From the NCBI GenBank assembly GCA_900078775.1, contig LT549889.1:5084001-5148000 (forward strand): a stretch of 64,000 nt of DNA, written 5' to 3'. Each line of letters starts with the position of its first letter. Within the stretch, counting starts at the first letter, position 1. Source of the stretch: Mycolicibacterium aurum. Its GTDB lineage: Bacteria > Actinomycetota > Actinomycetes > Mycobacteriales > Mycobacteriaceae. Of the stretch, positions 18,510-27,534 are shown piece after piece. A program made the translations under genes and the position numbers. The notes under the pieces were generated by a model. That model ran no database searches, was not told where the DNA came from, and saw only the letters and a list, made by a program, of their open reading frames with translations.

Positions 18510-18953
18510 ATGTATTCCATGTGGCTGAATGCGCAGGAGCAGGTGCTGTGGCGGGGATACCTGACGATGACGGGACGGTTGCAGGCCGTGATGAACCGGC
18601 AGTTGCAGCGCGAGGGCGGACTGTCGCTGGCCGACTACGACGTGCTGGTGGCACTCGATGAGGCGCCGGGGTGCCGGGTCAACGATCTCGGCGGCCGGCT
18701 GGGCTGGGAGCAGAGCCGGGTGTCGCACCAGTTGCGCCGGATGCGCGACCGCGCCCTGGTGGAACGCCGCGATGCCGACGACGACCGGCGCGGTGCGGTC
18801 GTGGAGCTGACGGCGCAGGGGCGTGCGGCCCTGGCCGATGCCGCGCCCGCGCATGCCGAACTGGTGCACTCGCTGGTGTTCGACGGGATGACGCCCGCCG
18901 AGGCTCGCGCCATCGGGCGCTGGGTGACCCGGGTCGCCGGCCGGCTCCCATAG
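18510..18953 (+). CDS. MarR family transcriptional regulator
   Basis: 147 residues with a winged helix-turn-helix: LSLADYDVLVALDEAPGCRVNDLGGRLGWEQSRVSHQLRRM then VERRDADDDRRGAVVELTAQGRAAL, the classic MarR wing. It is divergent to the pirin/sugar-dehydrogenase pair, so it most likely regulates that pair and itself from the AT-rich gap 18443-18509. The ligand is unknown. Confidence 0.92.
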   Translation: MYSMWLNAQEQVLWRGYLTMTGRLQAVMNRQLQREGGLSLADYDVLVALDEAPGCRVNDLGGRLGWEQSRVSHQLRRMRDRALVERRDADDDRRGAVVELTAQGRAALADAAPAHAELVHSLVFDGMTPAEARAIGRWVTRVAGRLP

Positions 18954-18958
18954 CGGCC

Positions 18959-19612
18959 TCAGCCCGCCGGATCCCAGCCGTGCATGGCGGCCTGCATGCC
19001 GTCGGGTGTCAGCGCGTTGACGGTCAGGGGCTGCTGATCCGGACGCCGGCGCATGCCCTCCACCAGTAGTGCCACGTAGCGGCGCCACAACTCCGGGTCG
19101 ACGTGACCGGCCCATTCGCTGACGGTACCGGCCAGCAGGAAAATGATCGGGGTGTCGGTGTGCTGAATGTCCGACCTCAGGTAGCCGTCGCGGCGAGCCC
19201 GCTCGACCAGCTTGGTCATCAGAGGGGCCAGCCGTTCCCGCACGCGCTCGACCCGGTTGCCGCCGTAGGTCTTGCTGTAGACCATCTCGCGCAATCCCCG
19301 GTCGGTGGCCGTGAGTTCACACTGGCGCTCGATGAACCAGACGAAGCCGTCCCACGAATTCTCTTGTTGGAGAGCGGTTTCGGCCAGGCATACCACCTCG
19401 TCGATACCGTCCTCGAAGACGGCATCGACCAGTTCGTCCTTGGTGGCGAACCGCCGGTACACCGTCCCGACGCCGACGCCCGCGTGATGGGCGACATCGT
19501 TGAGGGTGGCTTCCATGCCCTTGACGGCGAACAGCTCCCGGGCGGCCTTGAGTACGCGCTGCCGGTTGCGCTCGGCATCCTTGCGCAGTCCTCGACATGG
19601 CTGGTCCGTCAC
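18959..19612 (-). CDS. TetR family regulator, divergent to mmpS-mmpL
   Basis: 217 residues from the GTG at 19612; longer in-frame starts up to 19666 would run across a palindrome in the promoter. The helix-turn-helix is at about residues 30-60 (TLNDVAHHAGVGVGTVYRRFATKDELVDAVF). The C-terminal ligand domain is typical. In mycobacteria, TetR genes facing mmpS-mmpL pairs commonly repress them and respond to hydrophobic compounds, so a local repressor is the likely role. Confidence 0.88.
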   Translation of the reverse strand: MTDQPCRGLRKDAERNRQRVLKAARELFAVKGMEATLNDVAHHAGVGVGTVYRRFATKDELVDAVFEDGIDEVVCLAETALQQENSWDGFVWFIERQCELTATDRGLREMVYSKTYGGNRVERVRERLAPLMTKLVERARRDGYLRSDIQHTDTPIIFLLAGTVSEWAGHVDPELWRRYVALLVEGMRRRPDQQPLTVNALTPDGMQAAMHGWDPAG

Positions 19613-19632
19613 GCGGCCCACTGTAGTGACGT

Positions 19633-19654
19633 CGCTTACCGGTCGGGCTAAGCG
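19633..19654. promoter_or_regulatory. Palindromic operator candidate between tetR and mmpS
   Basis: CGCTTA (19633-19638) and TAAGCG (19649-19654) are perfect inverted arms around a 10-bp spacer, located in the 184-bp divergent gap. Size and place fit a TetR operator controlling both directions. Confidence 0.5.
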
Positions 19655-19796
19655 GATTGATCTCATCCACTTATTTCGTTAGGTTAGCTCACTAGAAAAG
19701 TGTCGGTCGCCGCCGGGGGGCCGTTCGTCGTCGAAGGGGCACCGCATTGATTGGCGTCATCGAGCATCGCGCTGTCCGCATCCGCGAGGTCCGCGC

Positions 19797-20222
19797 ATGA
19801 CCAAGGTGCTGCGCCGGCACTGGCTGCCGCTGCTCATCGTGTGCGCGGTGGCGGCCGGTGCCTACACGGTGAGCAACCTTCGCCTGGTGTTCGGCTCGAA
19901 CCCGGTGATCGTCACCCCGGTCGGTGCGGGCATCGCCGAGGACACCGACCCCAAGATCGTGCTCCTCGAGGTGTTCGGCACCGGCGGCACCGCCGTCATC
20001 AACTACCTCGACCTCGACGGCAAACCGCAGCGCGCGGCCGACCCCACGCTGCCCTGGTCGCTGACGATGACCACGACGGCCGCGGCCGCCAACGTCAACC
20101 TGCTGGCGCAGAGCCACGGCGACAGCATCACCTGCCGGATCACGGTCGACGGTGAGGTCAAGGATGAAAGGACCGCAACCGGCATGAACGCCGAAACCTA
20201 CTGCCTGGTGAAGGCCGCATGA
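19797..20222 (+). CDS. mmpS: MmpS family membrane protein
   Basis: 141 residues: N-terminal membrane anchor (about 9-28) and a small periplasmic beta domain with KIVLLEVFGTGGTAVINYLD and TCRITVDGEVKDERT, the conserved MmpS features. MmpS proteins partner an adjacent MmpL for export of lipids, siderophores or drugs. It overlaps mmpL by 4 bp (ATGA), so the pair is co-translated. Confidence 0.95.
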   Translation: MTKVLRRHWLPLLIVCAVAAGAYTVSNLRLVFGSNPVIVTPVGAGIAEDTDPKIVLLEVFGTGGTAVINYLDLDGKPQRAADPTLPWSLTMTTTAAAANVNLLAQSHGDSITCRITVDGEVKDERTATGMNAETYCLVKAA

Positions 20223-23134
20223 GCACGACCGTCGACGACGATCAGGACGAGGCCTGCACCAGCCCGATCCCCACCGCGCGGCACCGGTCGCAGGAACGCA
20301 AGCCCCTCATCCCGCGGTTACTGCGGACCTTCGCCATCCCCGTCATCCTGGCCTGGGTGGCCATCATCGCGGTGCTCAACACCGTTGTGCCGCAACTGGA
20401 CGAGGTCGGCAAGATGCGCGCGGTCTCGATGAGCCCCGCCGATGCACCGTCCAAGATCGCCACCCAACGGGTCGGCGAGGTGTTCGACGAGTACGACACC
20501 TCCAGCTCGGTGATGATCGTGCTGGAGGGCGACGAGCCGCTCGGCGCCGAGGCGCACGCGTTCTACGACGACATGGTCGCCCGGCTGGAAGCCGACACCA
20601 AGCACATCGAGCATGTGCAGGACTTCTGGGGCGACTCGCTGACCACCACCGGCGCCCAGAGCGTCGACAACAAGGCCGCCTACGTGCAGGTCTACATCGC
20701 CGGTGAGCAGGGCGAGGCGCTGGCCAATGAGTCCGTGCACACCGTGCGCGAGATCGCCTCGGACGCAAACGCTCCCGAGGGTCTGCACGTGTTCGTGACC
20801 GGACCGTCTGCACTGAGCGCCGATCAGACCGTCGTCGGCGACGCCAGCATGAAGACCATCGAACTGGTGACCTTCGCCGTCATCATCGTCATGCTGCTGA
20901 TCGTCTACCGGTCCGTGGTGACGACGGCCATCGTGCTGGCGCTGGTGATGGCCGGCCTGCTGTCGGCGCGCGGCATCGTGGCCGTGCTGGGCTACCACCA
21001 CGTCTTCGGCCTCACCACGTTCGCGATCAACATGCTGGTGACGCTGGCCATCGCCGCGGCCACCGACTACGCGATCTTCCTCATCGGCCGTTATCACGAG
21101 GCGCGCCGCAAGGGTCTGGACCGCGAAGCCGCGTACTACGACATGTTCCACGGCACCGCGCACGTGGTGCTGGCCTCCGGCCTGACCATCGCCGGTGCCG
21201 CGAGCTGCCTGTACTTCACCCGGCTGCCCTACTTCCAGACCATGGGCATCCCGCTGGCCGTCGGCATGGTGATGGTGATCGCGTCGGCACTGACGTTGGG
21301 CCCGGCGGTGATCTCGGTGTGCAGCCGGTTCGCCCATGTGCTCGAGCCCAAACACCTGGGACAGTCGCGACTCTGGCACAAGGTCGGCACCACCACGGTC
21401 CGCTGGCCGGGCGCCGTCCTGGTGTGCGCCGTCATCGCCGCACTGGTCGGCCTGTTGGCCCTGCCCGGCTACCACACCACCTACAACGACCGGATCTATC
21501 TGCCCGAGACCGTACCGGCCAACGTCGGCTACGCGGCGTCGGACCGGCACTTCACCCAGGCCAAGATGAACCCGGACCTGCTGCTGATCGAGACCGACCA
21601 CGACCTGCGCAACCCGGCGGACTTCCTGGTGATCGACAAGATCGCCAAAGCCCTTGTGCGGGTGCACGGTATCGCCCAGGTGCAGACCATCACCCGGCCG
21701 GACGGCAAGCCCATCGAGCACTCGACGATCCCGTACACGCTCGGCCAGAGCGGCAACCTGCAGATCATGAGCAACGACTACACCCAGAACAATCTGGCGA
21801 ACATGCTCACCCAGGCCGACGATCTGCAGGTCAGCATCGACGCGATGACCGAGATGATGAACATCCAGGAGGACCTGGCCGCGGTGTCGGCGTCGATGGC
21901 CGACAAGATGGCGACGACGTCGGACGACATGAACGAGGTGCGCGACCACCTGGCCGATTTCGACGATCAGTTCCGGCCGCTGCGCAACTACCTGTACTGG
22001 GAACCGCACTGCTTCAACATCCCGATGTGCTGGTCCATGCGGTCGATATTCGACGCCATGGACGGGATCGACGTGATGTCCGGCGATTTCGAGGAACTGG
22101 TGCCGGAGATGCGCCGGATGGCGGATCTGATGCCGCAGATGGTGGCCGTCATGCCGGCACAGATCAACTCGATGAAGCACCAGAAGGAGATCCTGCTCAA
22201 TCAGTACGCGTCGCAGAAGGCACAGCAGGACCTGGCGATGTCCCTGCAGGAGGACATGACCGCGATGGGCGATGCGTTCGACGCGGCGCTCAACGACGAC
22301 TCGTTCTACCTGCCGCCGGAGGCGTTCACCAACGCCGACTTCATCGACGGGATGGACAACTTCATCTCACCGGACGGAAAGGCGGTGCGGTTCACCATCA
22401 CCCACCAGGGTGATCCGCTGACCCCGGAGGGGATTTCGCGCATCGAACCGCTCAAGGTCGCCGCGGCCGACGCCATCAAGGGCACCCCGTGGGAGGGATC
22501 GTCGATCTACCTGGGCGGCAGCGCGGCCACCTATGCCGATCTGCAGCAGGGCGCGGACTACGACCTGCTCATCGTCGCCGTCGCGGCGCTGATCCTGATC
22601 TTCGTCATCATGATCGTGCTCACCCGGGCCATCGCGGCGGCCGGGGTCATCGTCGGCACCGTCGTGCTCAGCCTGGGTGCCTCCTTCGGGCTGTCGGTGT
22701 TGTTGTGGCAGCACATCGTCGGCATCCCGCTGCACTGGATGGTGCTGCCGATGTCGGTCATCGTGCTGCTCGCGGTCGGGGCGGACTACAACCTGCTGCT
22801 GGTCTCCCGGATGAAGGAGGAGGTCCACGCGGGCATCAACACCGGCATCCTGCGCTCGATGGTGGGTACCGGTTCGGTGGTGACGGCCGCGGGCCTGGTG
22901 TTCGCGTTCACCATGATCTCGATGTCGGTCAGCAAGCTGATCATCATCGGGCAGGTGGGCACCACCATCGGTCTGGGTCTGCTGTTCGACACGCTGGTGG
23001 TGCGCTCGCTGATGACGCCGTCGATCGCGTCGATGCTGGGCCGCTGGTTCTGGTGGCCGCAGCGGGTGCGCCCGCGTCCGGTGCCCGCACCGTGGCCCGC
23101 ACCGCGGCCCGTCGCCGAGGAGGCGAACGCGTGA
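20219..23134 (+). CDS. mmpL: MmpL family RND transporter
   Basis: 971 residues with the RND layout: a first membrane helix (about 38-58), a large extracytoplasmic loop, helices 2-6, a second large Met-rich helical loop (about 400-770), and helices 7-12. The proton-relay Asp-Tyr pairs are visible in AATDYAIFLIGRYHEAR (TM4) and GADYNLLLVSRMKEE (TM10). A C-terminal Pro-rich stub ends the protein. MmpL proteins export envelope lipids, mycobactins or drugs using the proton gradient. Length and the MmpS neighbour fit the MmpL4/5-like class; the cargo cannot be told. The divergent TetR is the probable regulator. Confidence 0.95.
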   Translation: MSTTVDDDQDEACTSPIPTARHRSQERKPLIPRLLRTFAIPVILAWVAIIAVLNTVVPQLDEVGKMRAVSMSPADAPSKIATQRVGEVFDEYDTSSSVMIVLEGDEPLGAEAHAFYDDMVARLEADTKHIEHVQDFWGDSLTTTGAQSVDNKAAYVQVYIAGEQGEALANESVHTVREIASDANAPEGLHVFVTGPSALSADQTVVGDASMKTIELVTFAVIIVMLLIVYRSVVTTAIVLALVMAGLLSARGIVAVLGYHHVFGLTTFAINMLVTLAIAAATDYAIFLIGRYHEARRKGLDREAAYYDMFHGTAHVVLASGLTIAGAASCLYFTRLPYFQTMGIPLAVGMVMVIASALTLGPAVISVCSRFAHVLEPKHLGQSRLWHKVGTTTVRWPGAVLVCAVIAALVGLLALPGYHTTYNDRIYLPETVPANVGYAASDRHFTQAKMNPDLLLIETDHDLRNPADFLVIDKIAKALVRVHGIAQVQTITRPDGKPIEHSTIPYTLGQSGNLQIMSNDYTQNNLANMLTQADDLQVSIDAMTEMMNIQEDLAAVSASMADKMATTSDDMNEVRDHLADFDDQFRPLRNYLYWEPHCFNIPMCWSMRSIFDAMDGIDVMSGDFEELVPEMRRMADLMPQMVAVMPAQINSMKHQKEILLNQYASQKAQQDLAMSLQEDMTAMGDAFDAALNDDSFYLPPEAFTNADFIDGMDNFISPDGKAVRFTITHQGDPLTPEGISRIEPLKVAAADAIKGTPWEGSSIYLGGSAATYADLQQGADYDLLIVAVAALILIFVIMIVLTRAIAAAGVIVGTVVLSLGASFGLSVLLWQHIVGIPLHWMVLPMSVIVLLAVGADYNLLLVSRMKEEVHAGINTGILRSMVGTGSVVTAAGLVFAFTMISMSVSKLIIIGQVGTTIGLGLLFDTLVVRSLMTPSIASMLGRWFWWPQRVRPRPVPAPWPAPRPVAEEANA

Positions 23135-23180
23135 GGCGCCTGCTGGCCGGCCGCCCGCTGAACTCCCTAGGCTGGCTGCC

Positions 23181-23480
23181 ATGGGCCAGCCGTACCCGGA
23201 CGACGTCCCGGGGGAGTACGACGAGAACTGGGACTGCACCGACTTGGCGGAGCCGGTCGACTTCGACGATCCCGACGACGAGATCGTGCCGCGGCCGAGC
23301 AACCGGGGTGCGGTCGGCATCTTCCTGCTCGGCTGGCTGTTCCTGCCCTCGGCGGCCGTTGTCCTGAGCCGGCTGCAGAGCCCGTGGTTCGAGGTCGCCA
23401 GCGTGGTGACCCTGACGTTCGTCGCGATCTTCGTGGTCGCCCTGGTCCGGGTGGTCAGGAACTTCTGGTCCGCGCGCTGA
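23181..23480 (+). CDS. Small membrane protein of unknown function
   Basis: 99 residues: an acidic Asp/Glu-rich N-terminus (about 1-42), then two hydrophobic helices (about 45-65 and 71-92). I do not recognise a family. TAGGCT at 23168-23173 followed by exactly seven bases before the ATG fits a leaderless mycobacterial transcript, which supports this start although no ribosome-binding site is present. Confidence 0.7.
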   Translation: MGQPYPDDVPGEYDENWDCTDLAEPVDFDDPDDEIVPRPSNRGAVGIFLLGWLFLPSAAVVLSRLQSPWFEVASVVTLTFVAIFVVALVRVVRNFWSAR

Positions 23481-23555
23481 ACGGCCCGGCCCGGGAGACG
23501 CGGGCTCACCAATCCACCGGTCGGGTGGTTTGAGCGCAGGGCTTAGTCTGTCGAC

Positions 23556-24332
23556 GTGGATATCAATGGAGCTAGCGCAATCGTCACCGGTGGCGCGTCG
23601 GGTATCGGCGCCGCCTCCGCCCGTCTGCTGGCGGACCGGGGTGCCCGGGTCGTCGTCGCGGACCTCAACGCCGAACGCGGTGAGGCCCTCGCCAAGGAGA
23701 TCGGCGGCGTGTTCGTCACCGTCGACGTGACCAAGACCGATCAGATCCTGGACGCGGTCAACACCGCCATCGACCTGGGCCCGCTGCGTGCCCTGGTCAA
23801 CTCGGCCGGCATCGGCTGGGCCCAGCGGACCATCGGCAAGGACGGCGAGTTCGACTCGGCGCACAACCTGGACGCGTACAAGAAGGTGCTGGAGATCAAC
23901 CTGGTCGGCACCTTCGACTGCATCCGGCTGGCCGCCACCGCGATGAGCCGCAACGAGTTCACCGAGACCGGTGAGCGCGGCGCGATCGTCAACCTGACCA
24001 GCGTCGCGGCCTTCGACGGCCAGATCGGCCAGGCCGCCTACTCGTCGTCCAAGGGTGGCGTCGTGGGCCTGACCCTGCCGGTCGCCCGCGATCTGTCGGC
24101 CGCGGGCATCCGCGTCAACACCGTCGCCCCGGGTCTGATCGACACCCCGATCTACGGTGAGGGCGAGGCGTCGGAGGCGTTCAAGGCCAAGCTGGGCCAG
24201 TCGGTGCTGTTCCCGCACCGCCTGGGCAAGCCGGAGGAGCTGGCCTCGATGGTGATCGAGCTGCTCACCAACTCCTACATGAACGCCGAGGTCGTCCGCG
24301 TCGACGGTGGCATCCGGATGCCACCCAAGTAG
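23556..24332 (+). CDS. SDR family 3-hydroxyacyl-CoA-type dehydrogenase
   Basis: 258-residue short-chain dehydrogenase. The cofactor motif TGGASGIG lies at about residues 12-19, NSAGIG near 89, and the catalytic YSSSK near 162. Blocks TSVAAFDGQIGQAAYSSSKGGVVGMTLP-like and LLTNSYMNAEVVRVDGGIRM match the HSD10/Rv1144-type subgroup, which oxidises 3-hydroxyacyl-CoAs or hydroxysteroids with NAD. The GTG start at 23556 follows TAGTCT by six bases, again suggesting a leaderless mRNA. A strong terminator follows. Confidence 0.9.
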   Translation: MDINGASAIVTGGASGIGAASARLLADRGARVVVADLNAERGEALAKEIGGVFVTVDVTKTDQILDAVNTAIDLGPLRALVNSAGIGWAQRTIGKDGEFDSAHNLDAYKKVLEINLVGTFDCIRLAATAMSRNEFTETGERGAIVNLTSVAAFDGQIGQAAYSSSKGGVVGLTLPVARDLSAAGIRVNTVAPGLIDTPIYGEGEASEAFKAKLGQSVLFPHRLGKPEELASMVIELLTNSYMNAEVVRVDGGIRMPPK

Positions 24333-24352
24333 TCCCCACACCCAACCCCCGA

Positions 24353-24388
24353 AGCCCCCTCTGCCCGCTCTTGGGCGAGGGGGCTTTG
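24353..24388 (+). terminator. Intrinsic terminator after the SDR gene
   Basis: AGCCCCCTC (24353-24361) pairs with GAGGGGGCT (24377-24385). An inner GCCC/GGGC stem extends it with one bulged T, and TTT follows. It insulates the SDR gene from the downstream long gene. Confidence 0.85.
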
Positions 24389-24636
24389 TGCTGCCCGAGC
24401 AGGCTGCCAGAGCGAACAAGGCCATCCTGACTGGAATTAACACAATAATTTGCCGAGCGCGCAAATTTTCGGCCGGATATCCGTACCGGTCGGTAACTGG
24501 GGCAAATATGTCCGCTCAGCGAACGGCGCGCCGGTCGATCTTGAATGTACTGGTGGTTTGGTGATTGGACGTCGGAAGTCAGTTGTATAGTCACCGCCAC
24601 GGTCAACAAGTTCGGACGACGAAGTCGGAGACAAAC
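24389..24636 (+). promoter_or_regulatory. AT-rich promoter region of the 24637 gene with a palindrome
   Basis: About 250 bp without a gene. AATTTGC (24447-24453) and GCAAATT (24461-24467) form a perfect inverted repeat with a 7-bp spacer, a plausible regulator site. The ribosome-binding GGAG at 24627-24630 serves the GTG at 24637. No -10/-35 pair stands out clearly. Confidence 0.45.
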
Positions 24637-27453
24637 GTGGTGAGCAAGCATCGCAAAAAAGGTAGCCAGACAGTACGTACATCGTTGCTGGGTCTGACGA
24701 CGGCAACGGTCACCGCGGCGGCGTTGACGATCTCGGCGCCGGCGCCGACACCCCCGGCGCTGCTCGCCCAGGAACAGCAGCTCAGCCAGCGTGCCGTCGA
24801 CCTCACCGCCGCGAGCACGCCGTATCAGCAGGCCCAGAACGTGGTGAACACCCTGCTGCCGGCGCTGATCAACACCTTCGGAGCGCAGCCCACCGTCACC
24901 CTGGACTCGCTGCTGTCCCAGGTTCCGGCCGGCCTGCTGACCGAGTTCCTCAACGCCAACGGCGGCACTGTCAATCTGTCGACGCTGCTGACCACCCTCG
25001 GCCTCAACTCGGCGGACTCCGACCTCAACGCCGCGGTCTCCGCCGCCATCAGCTCGGCGCTGACCGACTTCCTGAACTCCGCGACCACCGGCGACAATGC
25101 CGCGGCGCTGGAGGCGCAGCTGCGCACCCAGATCGCCGCGGCGGTCCATCAGCAGCTGAACAGTGCCAGCGTCTCGGTGCGACCTGTGTCGTTCCTGCCG
25201 GCGGTGACGATCCGGTTGAGCGACGTCGTCGGCGCCGGCGGTGTCACCAACATCGCCAACGGCGTGGCCGGCTCCGTCACCGACAGCATCATGAACAACC
25301 TGACGGACATCCTGCCCACCGCCGATGAGCTGACCGGCGAGATCACCGCCGTGCTACCGGATCTGCTGCTCACGCTGTTCAACTCCGCGGAGCTCACCGA
25401 CGGTGGCGGTAACTTCCAGTTCGGCAACCTGCTGGACCTGCTCGGGTTCAACCTGGGCACCCTGGCCGAAAGCGGCGGGCTCACCATCACCTCGACCGGC
25501 CCGCTGTTCACCCTCGCCCGACTGTTCGGCGGGGTGGACCTGGGCTGGACGCCCGGCACCCAGAGCGCCATCGCCAATTCGGTCAACGGCACCGGATACC
25601 TCGAACTCGGTACCTCGACCCTGAAGACGAACCTGGCGGCCGCGCTGGCCGACGAATTGGCGGACGGCTCGCTGGCCGCCGAACTGGGCACCGTGCTGAC
25701 CCCGGCACTGAACAACGTCGTCAACATGATCGTCGACAACGCGACCGCCACGCTGGAAGCCGATCTGCGCGCCAGCATCCAGAGCAGCCTGACCGGGCTG
25801 AACTTCACCGTGCTGGGGGTCTCGGTGCCGGCGGGCAATCTGCTGTACAACGCGATCAGCCCGACCATCTCCAACCTGGCCAACAACCTCAACAACCAGG
25901 TGTCGGGCCAGGTCGCCGGCCTCGTGGACGGGGCCGTGGAGAGCGCGACCGGCAGCGTCGGGGGCGCACTCACCGACGCGGTCAACGGTGCGATCGACGC
26001 CATCCCGGATCAGGAGCTCGCCGCGGTGCGCATCCCGATCGTCATCGGGACCGGGATCGGCGCCTTCGCCGCGGGTGCGGCCTACCGAGATGTGCTGGCG
26101 CAGTTGTCCGCACAGCCGGGTGGGGTGGACTACACGGGGGCCAATCCGCTGCTGGGCAGCCTGACCCTGCTGCCGGCGATCCTGCTGAACAACGCCGGGC
26201 GCGCCAACGGCGGCATCATGGCCCGATTCGCCTCCCTGTTCAAACTGCTGGGCATCGACGCCGTCACCCCGGATGTCGCGATCAGCAGCAGCGGCGGGAC
26301 GGCCGTCGGCGAGACCGGGCTCGCGCTCGGTGGTGCCAATCTGGTGCCGATCAAGATCGACGCCACCGTCGAGTACCAGCTGATGTCGGACTTCGCCGCC
26401 TGGGCGAATCCGCTGACGCTGGTGAACAACCTGGTGGCCGGTCTGCTGCCGACCTACATGCTGCGCGGTATCGATCTGTCCGGTGCGGCAGACCAGTTGA
26501 CGGCCGAACTGGAGGGCCTGGTCGAGGACCTCGCCGACCAGAGCTCGCCGGACACCAACATCTACCTGACGGTGCGGGCCAACACCCTGCCGATGCTGGA
26601 GCCGCTCTACCTGGTCGGTGACGTGCTACGGCTGGCCGGTCTGGCGCCGGTCGCCAACGTGGTGAACGGATTGGCCAACGCGCTGTCGCCGGCGCTGACC
26701 AGCCTGGTGAACCTGGGCTACTCCGACGCGTACTTCAACCCGGCGACCGGGGCCTACGAGCGGACCCTGGACTCCGCGGCGACCCGGGTGCAGTTCGGCA
26801 TGCTGCCGAATGTGAACTGGGGCGAGGTGCTGCCCAACGTGCTGCGGCAGGTGTTCACCGGATTCCAGACCGCCACCCGTACCGACAACAACTCGGTGCC
26901 CAATGCGCTCACCGGGGTGAAGTCGCTGGTCGACGGGGACCTCGGTGACGTGCTCGGCGGCCTGCTCGGCGGTGCCGGAGCTCCGGCGGGCGGCAGCGCC
27001 CTGGCCGCGGCCGCAGCCGAGGACGAGAACACCGGTGCGCAGGGTAGCGGTGCCGATGCGACCGCGAACCGGGTGTCCGGAACGGGTGCGCCGGTCGAGA
27101 ATGCCTCTGCCACCGGTGAATCCGATCCGGTGGGCGAGCAGGCGCCGGCCCCGGCCGCAGAACCGGCACCGGCACCGGCCGTAGAGCAGGCGCCCGAGGC
27201 CGACGTCGTGCCGCTGACCAAGGCGCAGAAGCGGGCCGAACTGCGGGCGGCGAAGTCCGCCGCGAAGCAGGCCAAGCAGAACGCGTCCCAGTTCCAGGGA
27301 TCCGGCTCCGATGCGGGCGCACCGGCCGCCGGCGCCCCCGGGGGCTCCGACGATGCGGGCTCGCCCGCCGGGTCGGACGACGGATCGGAGTCCGGTGCGG
27401 GCAACGGTGACGGTGCTGCGGGCAACGGCGGTGGGGGCCAGAACGCGGCCTAG
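24637..27453 (+). CDS. Secreted PE-PPE-domain-like protein without the catalytic serine (paralogue of the 11000 gene)
   Basis: 938 residues from the GTG at 24637 (GGAG six bases upstream). A basic N-terminus (SKHRKKGSQ) and hydrophobic stretch form an export signal. Residues about 60-460 are Ala/Asn/Leu-rich helical repeats. The PE-PPE-like domain (about 460-730) contains IPIVIGTGIGAFAAG, DATVEYQLMSDFAAWANP, LPMLEPLYLVGDV and TSLVNLGYSD. The nucleophile elbow reads G471-T-G-I-G475, so the catalytic Ser is missing as in the paralogue. The tail (from about 780) is low-complexity Ala/Pro/Gly with a Lys/Ala patch (KAQKRAELRAAKSAAKQAKQ). Function unknown; a surface or envelope role is inferred from the signal and composition. 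Confidence 0.6.
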   Translation: MVSKHRKKGSQTVRTSLLGLTTATVTAAALTISAPAPTPPALLAQEQQLSQRAVDLTAASTPYQQAQNVVNTLLPALINTFGAQPTVTLDSLLSQVPAGLLTEFLNANGGTVNLSTLLTTLGLNSADSDLNAAVSAAISSALTDFLNSATTGDNAAALEAQLRTQIAAAVHQQLNSASVSVRPVSFLPAVTIRLSDVVGAGGVTNIANGVAGSVTDSIMNNLTDILPTADELTGEITAVLPDLLLTLFNSAELTDGGGNFQFGNLLDLLGFNLGTLAESGGLTITSTGPLFTLARLFGGVDLGWTPGTQSAIANSVNGTGYLELGTSTLKTNLAAALADELADGSLAAELGTVLTPALNNVVNMIVDNATATLEADLRASIQSSLTGLNFTVLGVSVPAGNLLYNAISPTISNLANNLNNQVSGQVAGLVDGAVESATGSVGGALTDAVNGAIDAIPDQELAAVRIPIVIGTGIGAFAAGAAYRDVLAQLSAQPGGVDYTGANPLLGSLTLLPAILLNNAGRANGGIMARFASLFKLLGIDAVTPDVAISSSGGTAVGETGLALGGANLVPIKIDATVEYQLMSDFAAWANPLTLVNNLVAGLLPTYMLRGIDLSGAADQLTAELEGLVEDLADQSSPDTNIYLTVRANTLPMLEPLYLVGDVLRLAGLAPVANVVNGLANALSPALTSLVNLGYSDAYFNPATGAYERTLDSAATRVQFGMLPNVNWGEVLPNVLRQVFTGFQTATRTDNNSVPNALTGVKSLVDGDLGDVLGGLLGGAGAPAGGSALAAAAAEDENTGAQGSGADATANRVSGTGAPVENASATGESDPVGEQAPAPAAEPAPAPAVEQAPEADVVPLTKAQKRAELRAAKSAAKQAKQNASQFQGSGSDAGAPAAGAPGGSDDAGSPAGSDDGSESGAGNGDGAAGNGGGGQNAA

Positions 27454-27474
27454 TGCCGCTTCCTCACCAGACAC

Positions 27475-27510
27475 GAAGGGCCGCAAAAGCGATTGCTTTT
27501 GCGGCCCTTC
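27475..27510. terminator. Strong hairpin terminator between convergent genes
   Basis: A 16-bp perfect stem (27475-27490 with 27495-27510) closes a 4-base loop, with GCAAAAGC/GCTTTTGC at the tip. It sits between the converging 24637 and 27535 genes and could stop transcription from both sides. Confidence 0.85.
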
Positions 27511-27534
27511 GCGTTGTCCGCGAACGGAGGCGAC

